Assembly (NCBI GenBank): GCA_041161475.1
Contig: JBEAUL010000096.1
Location: forward strand, 1-27,974
Reading direction: 5' to 3'
Length of the DNA stretch: 27,974 bases
From: JBEAUL01 sp041161475
GTDB taxonomy: Bacteria > Pseudomonadota > Gammaproteobacteria > UBA6186 > Azoamicaceae
Shown here: piece by piece, positions 7,636-16,564 of the stretch
Layout: each line of letters begins with the position of its first letter
How positions within the stretch are numbered: the stretch's first letter is position 1
Notes under the pieces: model-generated
Database searches by the model: none
What the model was told of the DNA's origin: nothing
Seen by the model: only the letters and a program-made list of their open reading frames with translations
Program-made: the position numbers and the translations under genes

Positions 7636-9977
7636 GTTATGGCCTCTATTGTCAGGGTTTCATAAGGAATAAATTGGGCAGTGTGGGCAAAACCTGCATT
7701 TAGCACAATACTATGGTGTGGTACCTTTATGTCACTCTCATACGCGCAATGAATATGCTGTCCACGGGCATTAGTGAGCTTTAGCGCTTGTCCCGCCTGC
7801 AATTGATGCGCTTTAACCGTCTCTGGATGGAGACGGGCAATAGGGGTCGAACTTGCCATAGTATTTTGTAAGGCCTCGGCGGAACGGCTTAAAGCATCGA
7901 TTCGATATATGGCCATTGGCGCAATACAGACATAGTTGTCTTTAGCCTGAGCTTTCTTTTTATGCACTGTTTCTGTTGGAGATTGCCAAGTATCTGTGTT
8001 TATTGCCTTGGGTGGTGTGCTTATATCCCCTATTTCAGCGATTGCTGCTTTAGAAACCGACTGTAATGTATCAAAGCGCAAATCGGACAATCCCAGTAAA
8101 TTCCCGATGACACGTAATACTTTCCAGCCTGGCTTGGCTTCTCCCTGACAGGTTGCCACAGGATTGACTGTTTGCACACGTCCTTCCATATTCACAAAGG
8201 TGCCACCACTTTCATAAAACGGTGCAATGGGCAAATAGACATGCGCTCGCGCATCCAGGGCTTCACTTCTAAAGGCCGTTGCAGCCACAACACACTCTGA
8301 TTCCGATATTTGCGCTAAGCAATCGGGCGTAATACAGTCTATGGCTGGATCGATGCCCCATAACCACTGAGTACGAACAGGCGCTTTGCTTGATTGCGCT
8401 GTTTTTTGTTTACTTAACAAAGATAAACCCAAATGATTGGCACCTATGGGCAATAACCCCACACGTCCATTCGTGATATGTGCAATCAGCTGTACCAGTG
8501 ATAAAAGATGTGAATAGTCAGGATGCGCAATCGCAAGGGCGCCTAATACAATCAGCGTGTTAGGGGAAGCACACCATTCTTTTGCCATATCGATGTGTTC
8601 AGGTTCAGGATGAATATCTGCTAACCAATCCCATGCATTCGGTGGACAGTTATGTTTACCCACAATTTCCATGATTGCTTTTGCAATACAAGCCAACGCA
8701 TGGGATAAATGACCTGCCTCAGGGACAAACTGTTGCTTGACCGGAAAACGAATCTCTACCTGAAAAGGATTTAGGGCAAACACCTTAGTTTCTGCTAAAG
8801 CAGCCTGTCGCAGACGCAAGGCCAATACCGGTTGCTCTTGATGTATATCGCAACCCACTAAAAAAATAGCGGACTGCGCCTTGATATCGGCGACAGCAAT
8901 TCCCAAACTGGGCCTTATCTCGCACAATGATTGCGTGATTTTTTGTGCGCTAAAATCTTGCTGTCTTAAGCGATACTCAAAAGGTGCTGACTGAAGATGC
9001 TGTAGCAGACTGTTTAACAAATAGCCTTCTTCCAAGGTGGCACTTGGCGATACCCAGGCCTGACAAGATGGGCTACGTTCAATCACAGCAGACAATGCGC
9101 TCGACCATGAAACCACTTCCCACTGACCACTGGCATTTTTAAGCATGGGCTCTGTTAAGCGTTGTGGACTGTATAAGCCTTCATAACTAAAGCGATCGCG
9201 ATCTGAAATCCAATTTTCATTGATCGTGTCTGCTTCACGAGGTACAACACGCATCACTTTACCACCCCGGGTATGCACCGAAAGATGCGACCCAAGTGCA
9301 TCATGTGGCGATACACTAAAGGACTGTCGCAACTCCCAGCCCCGCGCAGTAAAACGATAAGGTTTTGCCGTTAAAGCCCCTACGGGACACACATCTATCA
9401 TATTACCAGAGACTTCGGACGCGACATTTTGCTCAATATAAGTACCAATACGCATATGTTCGCCACGACCCGTTGCGCCCATCTCTGCTAATCCAGCAAT
9501 TTCTGTTCCAAACCGAATACAGCGTGTGCAGTGTATGCAACGCGTCATGTCTGTTGCAATCAATGGGCCTAAATTTTGATCGGCAACAGATCGTTTCCCT
9601 TCTGTATAACGGGAGGCATCTTTACCATACTCTAGAGCGACATCTTGTAGTTCACATTCCCCCCCTTGATCACAAATCGGGCAATCCAAAGGATGATTGA
9701 TTAATAAAAACTCCATCACGCTTTTTTGTGCTGCACGGGTTTTAGCCGATTTTGTCCATACCTTCATCCCATCACTCACCGGGGTGGCACAAGCTGGCAG
9801 TGCCTTAGGGGATTTTTCTACTTCAACCAAACACATCCGACAATTGGCAGCCACAGACAATTTTTTGTGATAGCAAAAACGCGGAATATCGATCCCCATC
9901 TGATCGGCCACTTCGATAATGGTGGATTGACCGGGGGTGATTTCAACGCTTTTTCCATCAATTTCTATTGTCGCCAT
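7632..9977 (-). CDS. nuoG: NADH-quinone oxidoreductase subunit G (75 kDa)
   Basis: Large iron-sulphur subunit of the peripheral arm; 781 residues. The 2Fe-2S N1b ligands are C35, C46, C49 and C63. The N5 ligands are H95, C99, C102 and C108 (HPLDCPICDQGGEC). The N4 ligands are C147, C150, C153 and C197. The C-terminal two thirds is a molybdopterin-oxidoreductase-like fold without a cofactor. The extra cluster N7 motif (CxxCxxxC just after residue 210) seen in E. coli NuoG is absent; the aligned stretch is VSPHDALGSHLSVH. This is like the mitochondrial type. The start is ATG 9977, six bases after the nuoF stop. Weakly conserved sequence at 300-700 is usual for this protein. Confidence 0.96.
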   Translation of the reverse strand: MATIEIDGKSVEITPGQSTIIEVADQMGIDIPRFCYHKKLSVAANCRMCLVEVEKSPKALPACATPVSDGMKVWTKSAKTRAAQKSVMEFLLINHPLDCPICDQGGECELQDVALEYGKDASRYTEGKRSVADQNLGPLIATDMTRCIHCTRCIRFGTEIAGLAEMGATGRGEHMRIGTYIEQNVASEVSGNMIDVCPVGALTAKPYRFTARGWELRQSFSVSPHDALGSHLSVHTRGGKVMRVVPREADTINENWISDRDRFSYEGLYSPQRLTEPMLKNASGQWEVVSWSSALSAVIERSPSCQAWVSPSATLEEGYLLNSLLQHLQSAPFEYRLRQQDFSAQKITQSLCEIRPSLGIAVADIKAQSAIFLVGCDIHQEQPVLALRLRQAALAETKVFALNPFQVEIRFPVKQQFVPEAGHLSHALACIAKAIMEIVGKHNCPPNAWDWLADIHPEPEHIDMAKEWCASPNTLIVLGALAIAHPDYSHLLSLVQLIAHITNGRVGLLPIGANHLGLSLLSKQKTAQSSKAPVRTQWLWGIDPAIDCITPDCLAQISESECVVAATAFRSEALDARAHVYLPIAPFYESGGTFVNMEGRVQTVNPVATCQGEAKPGWKVLRVIGNLLGLSDLRFDTLQSVSKAAIAEIGDISTPPKAINTDTWQSPTETVHKKKAQAKDNYVCIAPMAIYRIDALSRSAEALQNTMASSTPIARLHPETVKAHQLQAGQALKLTNARGQHIHCAYESDIKVPHHSIVLNAGFAHTAQFIPYETLTIEAIT

Positions 9978-9982
9978 TGGAC

Positions 9983-11275
9983 CTACCCATTTACGCTACA
10001 GCGTTTATGCGTTATATGATACTCGAATTCAGACATAAAGTGTTTCAAAAAGCTTTGCACTGGCATTGCAGCCGCATCAGCCAAGGCACAAATGGTTTTC
10101 CCCATCATATTGCCTGCAACATCGTTTAAGAGTTGTAAATCTTCTGATACAGCCTTACCCTGTTCAATACGGTGTACCAATCGAGCCAACCAGCCCGTGC
10201 CTTCACGACAAGGGGTACACTGTCCACAAGATTCTTCTGCATAAAATTCGGCAATACGCCCCAACAGTTTTACCATACAAGTGCTGTCATCAATGACAAT
10301 CACCGATCCGGCCCCCAGTAAAGAGCCTGCCTTACTTAAAGAATCATAGTCCATATGGATATCTTCCATGATCGAGGCCGGCAAGACAGGCACAGAGGAA
10401 CCACCCGGAATGACCGCTTTTAATGTTCGGCCTTTCCGGAGCCCTCCAGCAAGCGCCAGTAAATCTTTAAAGGGTGTCCCTAAAGGCACTTCGTAATTAC
10501 CTGGCTTATTGACATGGCCCGAGACGCTGAAAATTTTACAGCCCCCATTGTTGGGTTTACCCAGGGATAAAAACCATTCCCCTCCCTTTTCTAAAATCAC
10601 GGGAACAGAGGCGATGGTTTCGGTATTGTTGATATTGGTTGGGCAACCGTACAAACCATAATTGGCTGGAAACGGTGGCTTAAAGCGTGGCATTCCTTTT
10701 TTACCTTCGATAGATTCCATTAAGGCGGTTTCTTCCCCACAAATATAAGCCCCTGCCCCTTGGACATTATGCATTTCAAAATCAATACCCGATCCTAAAA
10801 TATTTTTTCCAATTAACCCTGCTGCACGGGCCTCAGCCAAAGCTGCCTCTATACGGGCAAAGGGTTCATAAAATTCGCCACGCAAATAGTTATAACCTAC
10901 TGTCGCACCAGTCACATATCCTGCAATGGCAAACCCTTCGATCACTTGATGTGGGTTATAGCGCAAAATATCCCTGTCTTTAAAGGTGCCTGGCTCACTT
11001 TCATCGGAATTACAAATCACATATTTTTGAACCGGCTTATTGCGTGGCATAAAACTCCATTTCAGCCCTGTAGGAAATCCTGCACCTCCACGTCCTCGTA
11101 GGGCCGACAGCTTTAGCTCTGCCAAAATTTTTTCAATAGGCCATTTTTCTGTTAGGATACGGCGCCATACCCCATAACCACCAATACTTTCATAAGTAGC
11201 CAGTGTCCAAGACTCTGGCAAATGCAGGGTTCTAAAACAGACCTGGTTTAACGTTATTCCTTGCCCCGATACCAT
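9983..11275 (-). CDS. nuoF: NADH-quinone oxidoreductase subunit F (51 kDa, NADH/FMN site)
   Basis: Entry point of electrons in complex I: it binds NADH and FMN and carries cluster N3. It has 430 residues. The glycine-rich nucleotide motif RGRGGAGFPTGLKW is at 60-73, and the FMN-site segment AGAYICGEETALMESIEG is at 174-191. Cluster N3 ligands are C350, C353, C356 (ESCGQCTPCREGTGW) and C396. The start is adjacent to the nuoE stop, with GGAG about 9 bases upstream. Complete and typical. Confidence 0.97.
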   Translation of the reverse strand: MVSGQGITLNQVCFRTLHLPESWTLATYESIGGYGVWRRILTEKWPIEKILAELKLSALRGRGGAGFPTGLKWSFMPRNKPVQKYVICNSDESEPGTFKDRDILRYNPHQVIEGFAIAGYVTGATVGYNYLRGEFYEPFARIEAALAEARAAGLIGKNILGSGIDFEMHNVQGAGAYICGEETALMESIEGKKGMPRFKPPFPANYGLYGCPTNINNTETIASVPVILEKGGEWFLSLGKPNNGGCKIFSVSGHVNKPGNYEVPLGTPFKDLLALAGGLRKGRTLKAVIPGGSSVPVLPASIMEDIHMDYDSLSKAGSLLGAGSVIVIDDSTCMVKLLGRIAEFYAEESCGQCTPCREGTGWLARLVHRIEQGKAVSEDLQLLNDVAGNMMGKTICALADAAAMPVQSFLKHFMSEFEYHITHKRCSVNG

Positions 11276-11770
11276 TTAGGTTAACTCCGCCAACAGTTTA
11301 TCGATTTTTTCAGGGGTTAAGCACGCATAATTTTTTTCACGATACTGTAACATAGGGGCTTCTTGACAAGCAGCCAAACATTCCACTGGTTTCAGCGTAA
11401 CGAGCCCATCTGCGCTGGTTTCTCCTAAACCAATCTTTAAGCGCTTTTTTAAGTGTGCCACAATGTCTTCAACCCCATTCAGTAGACAAGAGACGTTTGT
11501 ACAAACAGATAAAACATGTTTTCCAACGGGTTTTAGCTCAAACTGGCTATAAAAGCTGGCTACCTCGTAAACAGCGATTTTAGGCAAGCCTAAGTAATGG
11601 GCAACGGCATCTAACGCGGCAACGGGTAGCCAACCCTGATTATCGGCCTGTACTAACTTAAGCGCATATAAAATACCGGACTGTTTTTTGTCCACAGGAA
11701 ATTTTTTTAGATAAACATCGATCTTTTTTTGTATTTCTCTCGGAATAAGATACAGGGTTTGCACACTCAT
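11276..11770 (-). CDS. nuoE: NADH-quinone oxidoreductase subunit E (24 kDa)
   Basis: Thioredoxin-like 2Fe-2S subunit of the NADH dehydrogenase module, holding cluster N1a next to NuoF; 164 residues. Ligands are C90 and C95 (SVCTNVSC), and C131 and C135 (ECLAACQEAP), in the expected spacing. Its ATG overlaps the nuoD stop (ATGA at 11767-11770) and its own stop abuts nuoF. Normal family length. Confidence 0.97.
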   Translation of the reverse strand: MSVQTLYLIPREIQKKIDVYLKKFPVDKKQSGILYALKLVQADNQGWLPVAALDAVAHYLGLPKIAVYEVASFYSQFELKPVGKHVLSVCTNVSCLLNGVEDIVAHLKKRLKIGLGETSADGLVTLKPVECLAACQEAPMLQYREKNYACLTPEKIDKLLAELT

Positions 11771-12999
11771 CGATCGATTTCCCCAAACACAATATCTTGC
11801 GTACCAATAATCGCAACCACATCGGCCAACATATGTCCTCGTACCATTTCATCCAATCCCGATAAATGCGCAAAACCCGCTGCCCGCACTTTCAAGCGAT
11901 AGGGTTTATTCGCACCGTCAGACACCAAATAGACGCCAAACTCACCCTTAGGGTGTTCAACAGCCGCATACACTTCCCCTGGTGGAACACAGTAACCTTC
12001 TGTAAACAATTTAAAGTGATGAATCAGCGATTCCATATCGGTCTTCATCGCAGTACGGCTAGGGGGAGTTACTTTATGATTGTCAGCCATAACTGGCCCA
12101 GGGTTTTCACGCAACCACTTGACGCATTGCTGAATAATCCGCGTTGATTGTCTCAACTCTTCTATACGAACCAGATATCTGTCATAACAATCGCCTTCGG
12201 TACCAATAGGAATATCAAATACCATTTTGTCATAGACTTCATAGGGTTGTTTTTTTCTTAAGTCCCAAGCGATACCCGAACCACGCAGCATTGGTCCAGT
12301 AAAACCCAACTGTATCGCTTTCTCTGGAGATACGACACCAATCCCCACTGTTCTTTGTTTCCAAATGCGATTATCGGTTAACAGGGTTTCGTACTCATCC
12401 ACACAACCAGGAAATCTATCGGCAAATGAGGCGATAAAATCCAACAAACTACCGCTTCGGTCGAGGTTACGCTTATCGCCGGGCCTATCAAACTGTGGCA
12501 TACGGGACGGTAAATCGCGATGAACGCCCCCAGGCCGATAATATGTGGCATGCATTCTCGCACCAGATGCCGCTTCATAGCAATCCATCAAATCTTCGCG
12601 CTCGCGAAAACAATACAGAAAAAGTGTCATGGCACCAATATCTAAACCATGCGCACCCAACCACAACAAATGATTTAATATGCGCGTAATCTCATCAAAC
12701 ATCACACGGATATATTGGGCTCGAATAGGAGGGGTAATCCCTAATAAGCGCTCAATGGCCATAACATAAGCATGCTCATTGCACATCATGGAAACATAAT
12801 CGAGTCTATCCATATACCCTATACTCTGATTATAGGGTTTACTCTCTGCCAATTTTTCAGTGGCACGATGTAACAAACCAATATGTGGATCGGCTCGCTG
12901 AACCACTTCACCGTCCATTTCAAGAATAAGACGCAAAACACCGTGTGCCGCTGGATGTTGGGGCCCAAAATTTAAGGTGTAATTTTTAATCTCAGCCAT
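11767..12999 (-). CDS. nuoD: NADH-quinone oxidoreductase subunit D (49 kDa)
   Basis: Quinone-binding peripheral subunit, related to the large subunit of NiFe hydrogenases; 410 residues. The quinone-site loop with HPAAHG is at 15-20, followed by LHRATEKLAE and NEHAYVMAIERLLGI. The C-terminus, GTQDIVFGEIDR, is the invariant family ending. NuoC and NuoD are separate genes here, unlike the fused NuoCD of E. coli. It begins 18 bases after nuoC. Confidence 0.98.
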   Translation of the reverse strand: MAEIKNYTLNFGPQHPAAHGVLRLILEMDGEVVQRADPHIGLLHRATEKLAESKPYNQSIGYMDRLDYVSMMCNEHAYVMAIERLLGITPPIRAQYIRVMFDEITRILNHLLWLGAHGLDIGAMTLFLYCFREREDLMDCYEAASGARMHATYYRPGGVHRDLPSRMPQFDRPGDKRNLDRSGSLLDFIASFADRFPGCVDEYETLLTDNRIWKQRTVGIGVVSPEKAIQLGFTGPMLRGSGIAWDLRKKQPYEVYDKMVFDIPIGTEGDCYDRYLVRIEELRQSTRIIQQCVKWLRENPGPVMADNHKVTPPSRTAMKTDMESLIHHFKLFTEGYCVPPGEVYAAVEHPKGEFGVYLVSDGANKPYRLKVRAAGFAHLSGLDEMVRGHMLADVVAIIGTQDIVFGEIDR

Positions 13000-13017
13000 G
13001 TTTACTCACGCCCTAAA

Positions 13018-13725
13018 TTATACCACGCCCTTGCCTGCTTCAATATGCGCCTCTGTCGGATGACTATGGCGAATGGTTTTAGGCACCAATGTTCGGGGTT
13101 CAATAGACACAGGTTCGTACACCACTCGCTTTTGCTTCGCATCATAACGCATTTCAACATGCCCGATTAAAGGAAAATCTTTACGAAACGGATGCCCAAC
13201 AAATTCATAGTCGGTTAAAATACGTCTTAAATCAGGGTGTCCATCAAACAAGATACCAAATAAATCAAAGACCTCACGTTCGTACCAATTGGCAGATTGC
13301 CATACGGGTATCACAGAAGGCACCAACAAGCACTCGCTGTCTACAAAGGTTTTGACACGCACACGTTGATTCAGTTTTACTGAAAGTAACTGGTAGACTA
13401 CTGCAAAACGATAGGGTATCTGTGGCGTTGGTTCAAAAGTAACTTCGGACGCAATATTGGATTCAACCCCTCGAGAAAAGCCCTCTGCCGTTGCCTCATT
13501 ACTGGTCATCCACTCTGACTTACCATAAGCCAAGTAATCTACACCGGCAATATCGACCAGCATATCAAACAATAATCCACGGCCATTGCGCAACGCTTGC
13601 ATTGCAGGTACCAATTCTGCTGAATAAACGGTGAGCACCACTTGGTCTTGAGGGGTAATCGTAATATCAGATAACATGCGACCCAATGCCGCCTGACAAG
13701 CTGCTGCAATGGCGGTAGAAGACAT
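13018..13725 (-). CDS. nuoC: NADH-quinone oxidoreductase subunit C (30 kDa)
   Basis: Structural subunit of the complex I connecting module, 235 residues. The conserved core WYEREVFDLFGILFDGHPDLRRIL, followed by GHPFRKDFPLIGHVEMRYD, is unmistakable. About 50 residues in the middle (around DYLAYGKSEWMTSNEATAEG) carry a lineage-specific insertion often seen in gammaproteobacterial copies. Its ATG overlaps the nuoB stop as TAATG, implying coupled translation. Confidence 0.96.
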   Translation of the reverse strand: MSSTAIAAACQAALGRMLSDITITPQDQVVLTVYSAELVPAMQALRNGRGLLFDMLVDIAGVDYLAYGKSEWMTSNEATAEGFSRGVESNIASEVTFEPTPQIPYRFAVVYQLLSVKLNQRVRVKTFVDSECLLVPSVIPVWQSANWYEREVFDLFGILFDGHPDLRRILTDYEFVGHPFRKDFPLIGHVEMRYDAKQKRVVYEPVSIEPRTLVPKTIRHSHPTEAHIEAGKGVV

Positions 13726-14249
13726 TAACTATGCTCCAAGTCAGTGGGGGCTACTTCGGCTGATGCGGTTTTTTTTGCAATGGTATCGCAACGACGGATC
13801 TTGTTTTGTAACTGCATTATGCCATAAATTAGGGCCTCTGCCGTAGGAGGACAACCGGGAACATAAATATCTACTGGAACAATTCTGTCACAACCTCTCA
13901 CCACTGAGTAAGAATAGTGATAATATCCGCCACCATTCGCACAAGAACCCATAGAAATGACCCACTTTGGTTCTGTCATCTGATCATATACTTTACGCAA
14001 GGCAGGGGCCATTTTATTACACAAGGTTCCTGCCACAATCATCACATCAGATTGCCGAGGGCTACCCCTGAAGACGACCCCAAATCGGTCTAAATCGTAA
14101 CGTGAAGCCCCTGCATGCATCATTTCAACGGCACAACAGGCCAAGCCAAAACTCATGGGCCACATAGAACCCGTACGCGCCCAATTAATCAGCGCGTCTG
14201 CGGTCGTTGTAATAAACCCCTTCTCGAGCACCCCTTCTATCATTCCCAT
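13725..14249 (-). CDS. nuoB: NADH-quinone oxidoreductase subunit B (cluster N2)
   Basis: Carries the terminal 4Fe-4S cluster N2, which reduces quinone. With the start at ATG 14249 the protein has 174 residues and the N2 ligands are C38, C39 (ACCAVEMM), C103 (GSCANGGG) and C133 (VPGCPPTAEAL). The frame is open to a GTG at 14270. I prefer ATG 14249 because AAGGGG lies about 8 bases upstream. ATG 14243 would overlap the nuoA stop as ATGA and is also plausible. Either way the gene overlaps the end of nuoA. Confidence 0.95.
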   Translation of the reverse strand: MGMIEGVLEKGFITTTADALINWARTGSMWPMSFGLACCAVEMMHAGASRYDLDRFGVVFRGSPRQSDVMIVAGTLCNKMAPALRKVYDQMTEPKWVISMGSCANGGGYYHYSYSVVRGCDRIVPVDIYVPGCPPTAEALIYGIMQLQNKIRRCDTIAKKTASAEVAPTDLEHS

Positions 14250-14596
14250 TCTAGGGCCCCTTTTTTCCACTCATACCAGAATCCTATCAACAAAATAGCG
14301 ATAAAAATACCCATGGCATAAAATCCTGGCCAACCAATTTTTCTAATAACGACCGCCCAAGGAAACAAAAAAGCAATTTCTAAATCAAAGATGATAAACA
14401 AAATGGCGATCAGATAAAAGCGCACGTCAAAACGCAGACGCGCATCCTCAAAGGGTTCAAAACCGCATTCATAAGGGGTGAGTTTTTCTGAAGAAGACTT
14501 GCGGGGAGACAATACCCAACTGATAAGCAAGGGAACTAACCCAAGCGCACCGCCAACACACAAGAAAATGAGTATAGGAAAATATTGTTCAAGCAT
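14240..14596 (-). CDS. nuoA: NADH-quinone oxidoreductase subunit A
   Basis: Three-helix membrane subunit of complex I and first gene of the operon; 118 residues. The signature loop PYECGFEPFEDARLRFDVRF includes the conserved cysteine-containing ECGFEP segment, followed by LFIIFDLEIAFLFPW. The ribosome binding site is weak (GAGG about 14 bases upstream of ATG 14596). Only about 190 bases separate it from the inserted IS element, so its promoter must lie in that stretch or transcription must come from further upstream. Confidence 0.97.
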   Translation of the reverse strand: MLEQYFPILIFLCVGGALGLVPLLISWVLSPRKSSSEKLTPYECGFEPFEDARLRFDVRFYLIAILFIIFDLEIAFLFPWAVVIRKIGWPGFYAMGIFIAILLIGFWYEWKKGALEWE

Positions 14597-14647
14597 TTAC
14601 GATGCGGTTGCCTCACGTTAACATCACCGATTCTCGGCACTGTTAAA

Positions 14648-14675
14648 CTTACATGATTTAGAAGCGTTGAGTCAA
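14648..14675 (-). promoter_or_regulatory. Candidate sigma-70 promoter for the nuo operon
   Basis: On the minus strand TTGACT (14675-14670) is followed after 16 bases by TGTAAG (14653-14648), a good -35 box and a fair -10 box. The start would be near 14640, giving a leader of about 45 bases before nuoA. The -35 box lies in a near-palindrome, GTTGA-G-TCAAC (14666-14676), that could be a regulator site. Assigned by eye only. Confidence 0.4.
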
Positions 14676-14703
14676 CTCACTATCTATCAATAATAATTGT
14701 ATT

Positions 14704-14740
14704 CTTGTTTACTTAACAAGACTGACGCACATGATGCGCC
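14704..14740. repeat. Two adjacent short hairpins in the IS-nuo spacer
   Basis: CTTGTT-TACTT-AACAAG (14704-14720) is a perfect 6-bp stem. GACGCA-CATGA-TGCGCC (14724-14740) is a 6-bp stem with one mismatch. They lie between the IS right end and the candidate nuo promoter. They could end transcription arriving from tnpB or the upstream gene, although no long T run follows. The remainder of 14597-14790 shows no gene. Confidence 0.35.
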
Positions 14741-14790
14741 AGCCTGTCGATAAGCCTGCTTTAGTTATAATGCATTACCGTTATTTTACT

Positions 14791-14930
14791 GTGAACTACT
14801 CCCTTCAACAATGCTTTGACCTCAAGGTCAAGCGCATTGTATGAAGTGAGCTTCCTGCTTCATCCCATGATAGCTAGATGTTTCTTGCAAAACATCCCCG
14901 CCAGCGCATGATCCACAGGCTTCTATTTGG
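14791..14930 (-). ncRNA. Probable TnpB omega-RNA (reRNA) region at the IS right end
   Basis: In this family the guide RNA of TnpB overlaps the 3' end of tnpB and runs to the right end, with the guide taken from flanking DNA. Here the last part of tnpB and the end carry successive hairpins: GATGTTT/AAACATC (14877-14896), TGAAG/CTTCA near 14842-14866, and the large end hairpin 14799-14850. If the end is at 14791, the guide would be transcribed from 14790 downward and begin AGTAAAATAA. The 5' limit is a guess; the assignment follows family knowledge, not a covariance search. Confidence 0.4.
14799..14850. repeat. IS right-end subterminal hairpin
   Basis: Outer arms CTCCCTTCA (14799-14807) and TGAAGTGAG (14842-14850) pair with one mismatch. 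Inside, AATGC-TTTGACC and GGTCAAG-CGCATT pair around a TCAA loop. The tnpB stop (14828-14830) lies inside the stem. Such hairpins are what TnpA binds at the ends of IS200/IS605 elements. Confidence 0.8.
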
Positions 14931-16051
14931 GCCATTCCAGCCCTATTTTGCGCTAAGGCAAACCTTTTTATATTGATCGCCGCATTCAAGTCTCTATCTA
15001 TGCTCAAACCGCAATGTTCGCAATTATACAGCCGTTCACTCAGTAATAAAGTCTTTTTCCGGTGCCCACATCCAGAGCATTGTTTTGAACTGGGCGCCCA
15101 ACGATCGATTTTAATGATATTTTTACCTACCCAAGCCGATTTATATTGTAATTGGCGTATAAATTCAGACCAACCACAATCGCTAATTGCTCGGGATAAT
15201 TTACGATTTTTCAGCAGGCCCTTAATATTCAAATCTTCTAAAGCAAAACTAGTCGCGTGGTTTTTGTAAACCAGTTCTGCTGAAGTTTGATGCGCTGCTT
15301 CTAACCGCCTATTTTTGATTTGCTGATGTAATCGTGCCACCCGTTTCCGTGCTTTAGATCGGTTAACAGATTTGGGTATTTTCTTGGATAATCTCCTTTG
15401 TAAGGTACGGAGTCTTTTGGTTTTAGAATATAAAGATTTAGGTGCCGTTTTTCTATCCCCTTGGCTGGTGACCAAAAAGGCATTGATCCCCAGATCTAAG
15501 CCTATCGTTTGCTCTTCGACTACTGTCGTGGGCACGGGTAAAGCTTCAGGTGTTTCGACCAGCACACTGGCGTAATAATGCCCGCAAGCTGTTCTGCTGA
15601 TCGTGGTTGTCTTTATATTTCCAGAGAATATGCGATGCAACTTAGCCTTAACCGCACCAATTTTGGGTAATACAAGCAATTTATTTGGAAAATCAACCTT
15701 AACATGCTGAGGGCATTGAAAGGATTGTACCGAATCATACTTTTTTTTGAAACGAGGAAAACCAGATTTTTTTTGAAAAAAATTGGCATAGGCTGCGTTT
15801 AAATCGAATAGCGTTGCTAACAACGCTTGGCTGTTAACCTCTTTTAGCCAAGCTGTTTTTTCTACTTTCTTTAAGGCAACCAATTCATCTTGCAATAACC
15901 GGGGGGAGAGATTTTTATTTGTGTTTTGATAATGCGCTTGTTTTCTGGCCAACCCCCAATTATAAACCCAGCGAGCACAGCCAAAATGTTTGGCAAATTG
16001 CTGCGTCTGTGCAACATTTGGGTAGATTCTGTATTTGTAGGCTTTAAACAT
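14828..16051 (-). CDS. tnpB: TnpB, RNA-guided RuvC-like nuclease of IS605-type element
   Basis: 407 residues, full length. The N-terminus MFKAYKYRIYPN is typical of the family. The RuvC triad is complete: D186 (IGLDLGIN), E272 (FALEDLNIKGL) and D354 (IDRDLNAAIN). A zinc ribbon is present with C325, C328, C344 and C347. TnpB proteins act with an omega-RNA to cut the donor joint after transposition and favour retention of the element. GGAG precedes the ATG by about 8 bases. It is transcribed divergently from tnpA, and the two 5' ends nearly touch. All catalytic residues are present, so it is probably active. Confidence 0.95.
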   Translation of the reverse strand: MFKAYKYRIYPNVAQTQQFAKHFGCARWVYNWGLARKQAHYQNTNKNLSPRLLQDELVALKKVEKTAWLKEVNSQALLATLFDLNAAYANFFQKKSGFPRFKKKYDSVQSFQCPQHVKVDFPNKLLVLPKIGAVKAKLHRIFSGNIKTTTISRTACGHYYASVLVETPEALPVPTTVVEEQTIGLDLGINAFLVTSQGDRKTAPKSLYSKTKRLRTLQRRLSKKIPKSVNRSKARKRVARLHQQIKNRRLEAAHQTSAELVYKNHATSFALEDLNIKGLLKNRKLSRAISDCGWSEFIRQLQYKSAWVGKNIIKIDRWAPSSKQCSGCGHRKKTLLLSERLYNCEHCGLSIDRDLNAAINIKRFALAQNRAGMAQIEACGSCAGGDVLQETSSYHGMKQEAHFIQCA

Positions 16052-16086
16052 TGACCCGCTCCATCAGTCAGTGTATTATCCCGTTA

Positions 16087-16545
16087 ATGAAAATTAATGT
16101 CAACAAAAATAAATTATCTCTAAAATCCAGAAAGGCCTCTCAGTATAGAAGTCACTGGCATTGTGTTTATCATCTAAAATATCATTTGGTGTTAGTAACC
16201 AAATATCGAAAAAAGTGCTTAAGCAAATCCATACAGACACGGCTATATGAAATTTTGGTTCATATCTGTACGCTATGGGATGTGAAATTAATTGAATTTT
16301 GTGCTGAGTCCGATCATATTCATTTACTGCTTGATTTCCACCCTTCTTTAGAGCCTGCCAAGTTTATCGGTAATTTGAAAACAGTCTCTAGTCGATTTTT
16401 ACGCAAAGAATTCCCGGTACATCTTGCGCAATATTATTGGAAACCCCTACTGTGGAGCAGGGCCTATTGCCTTATCAGCGCGGGAGGCGCTCCCTTAGAT
16501 ATTTTGAAACGATATATCCAAGAACAAGGCACAGGTGAAGAGTAG
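16087..16545 (+). CDS. tnpA: TnpA, Y1 (HUH) transposase of IS200/IS605 family
   Basis: 152 residues from ATG 16087. The open frame reaches back to ATG 16051 but that would overlap the tnpB start, and the conserved part begins only at QYRSHWHCVYHLKYHLVLVTKY. The HUH metal-binding motif is H77-I-H79 in ESDHIHLLLDFHP. The catalytic tyrosine is Y143 in PLDILKRYIQEQ, following LLWSRAYCLISAGGA, which is typical of the family. It cuts and rejoins single-stranded element ends. No good ribosome binding site is seen before either start, so expression may be low. Intact. Confidence 0.93.
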   Translation: MKINVNKNKLSLKSRKASQYRSHWHCVYHLKYHLVLVTKYRKKCLSKSIQTRLYEILVHICTLWDVKLIEFCAESDHIHLLLDFHPSLEPAKFIGNLKTVSSRFLRKEFPVHLAQYYWKPLLWSRAYCLISAGGAPLDILKRYIQEQGTGEE

Positions 16546-16564
16546 GCCTAAAGTAGGGATGTTT

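Noticed and set aside
14600..14800. A possible att repeat of the tRNA-Leu 3' end at the far side of the island
   Set aside because: I compared the last part of the tRNA (CCTTGGGCACCA) with this spacer by eye and found no copy.
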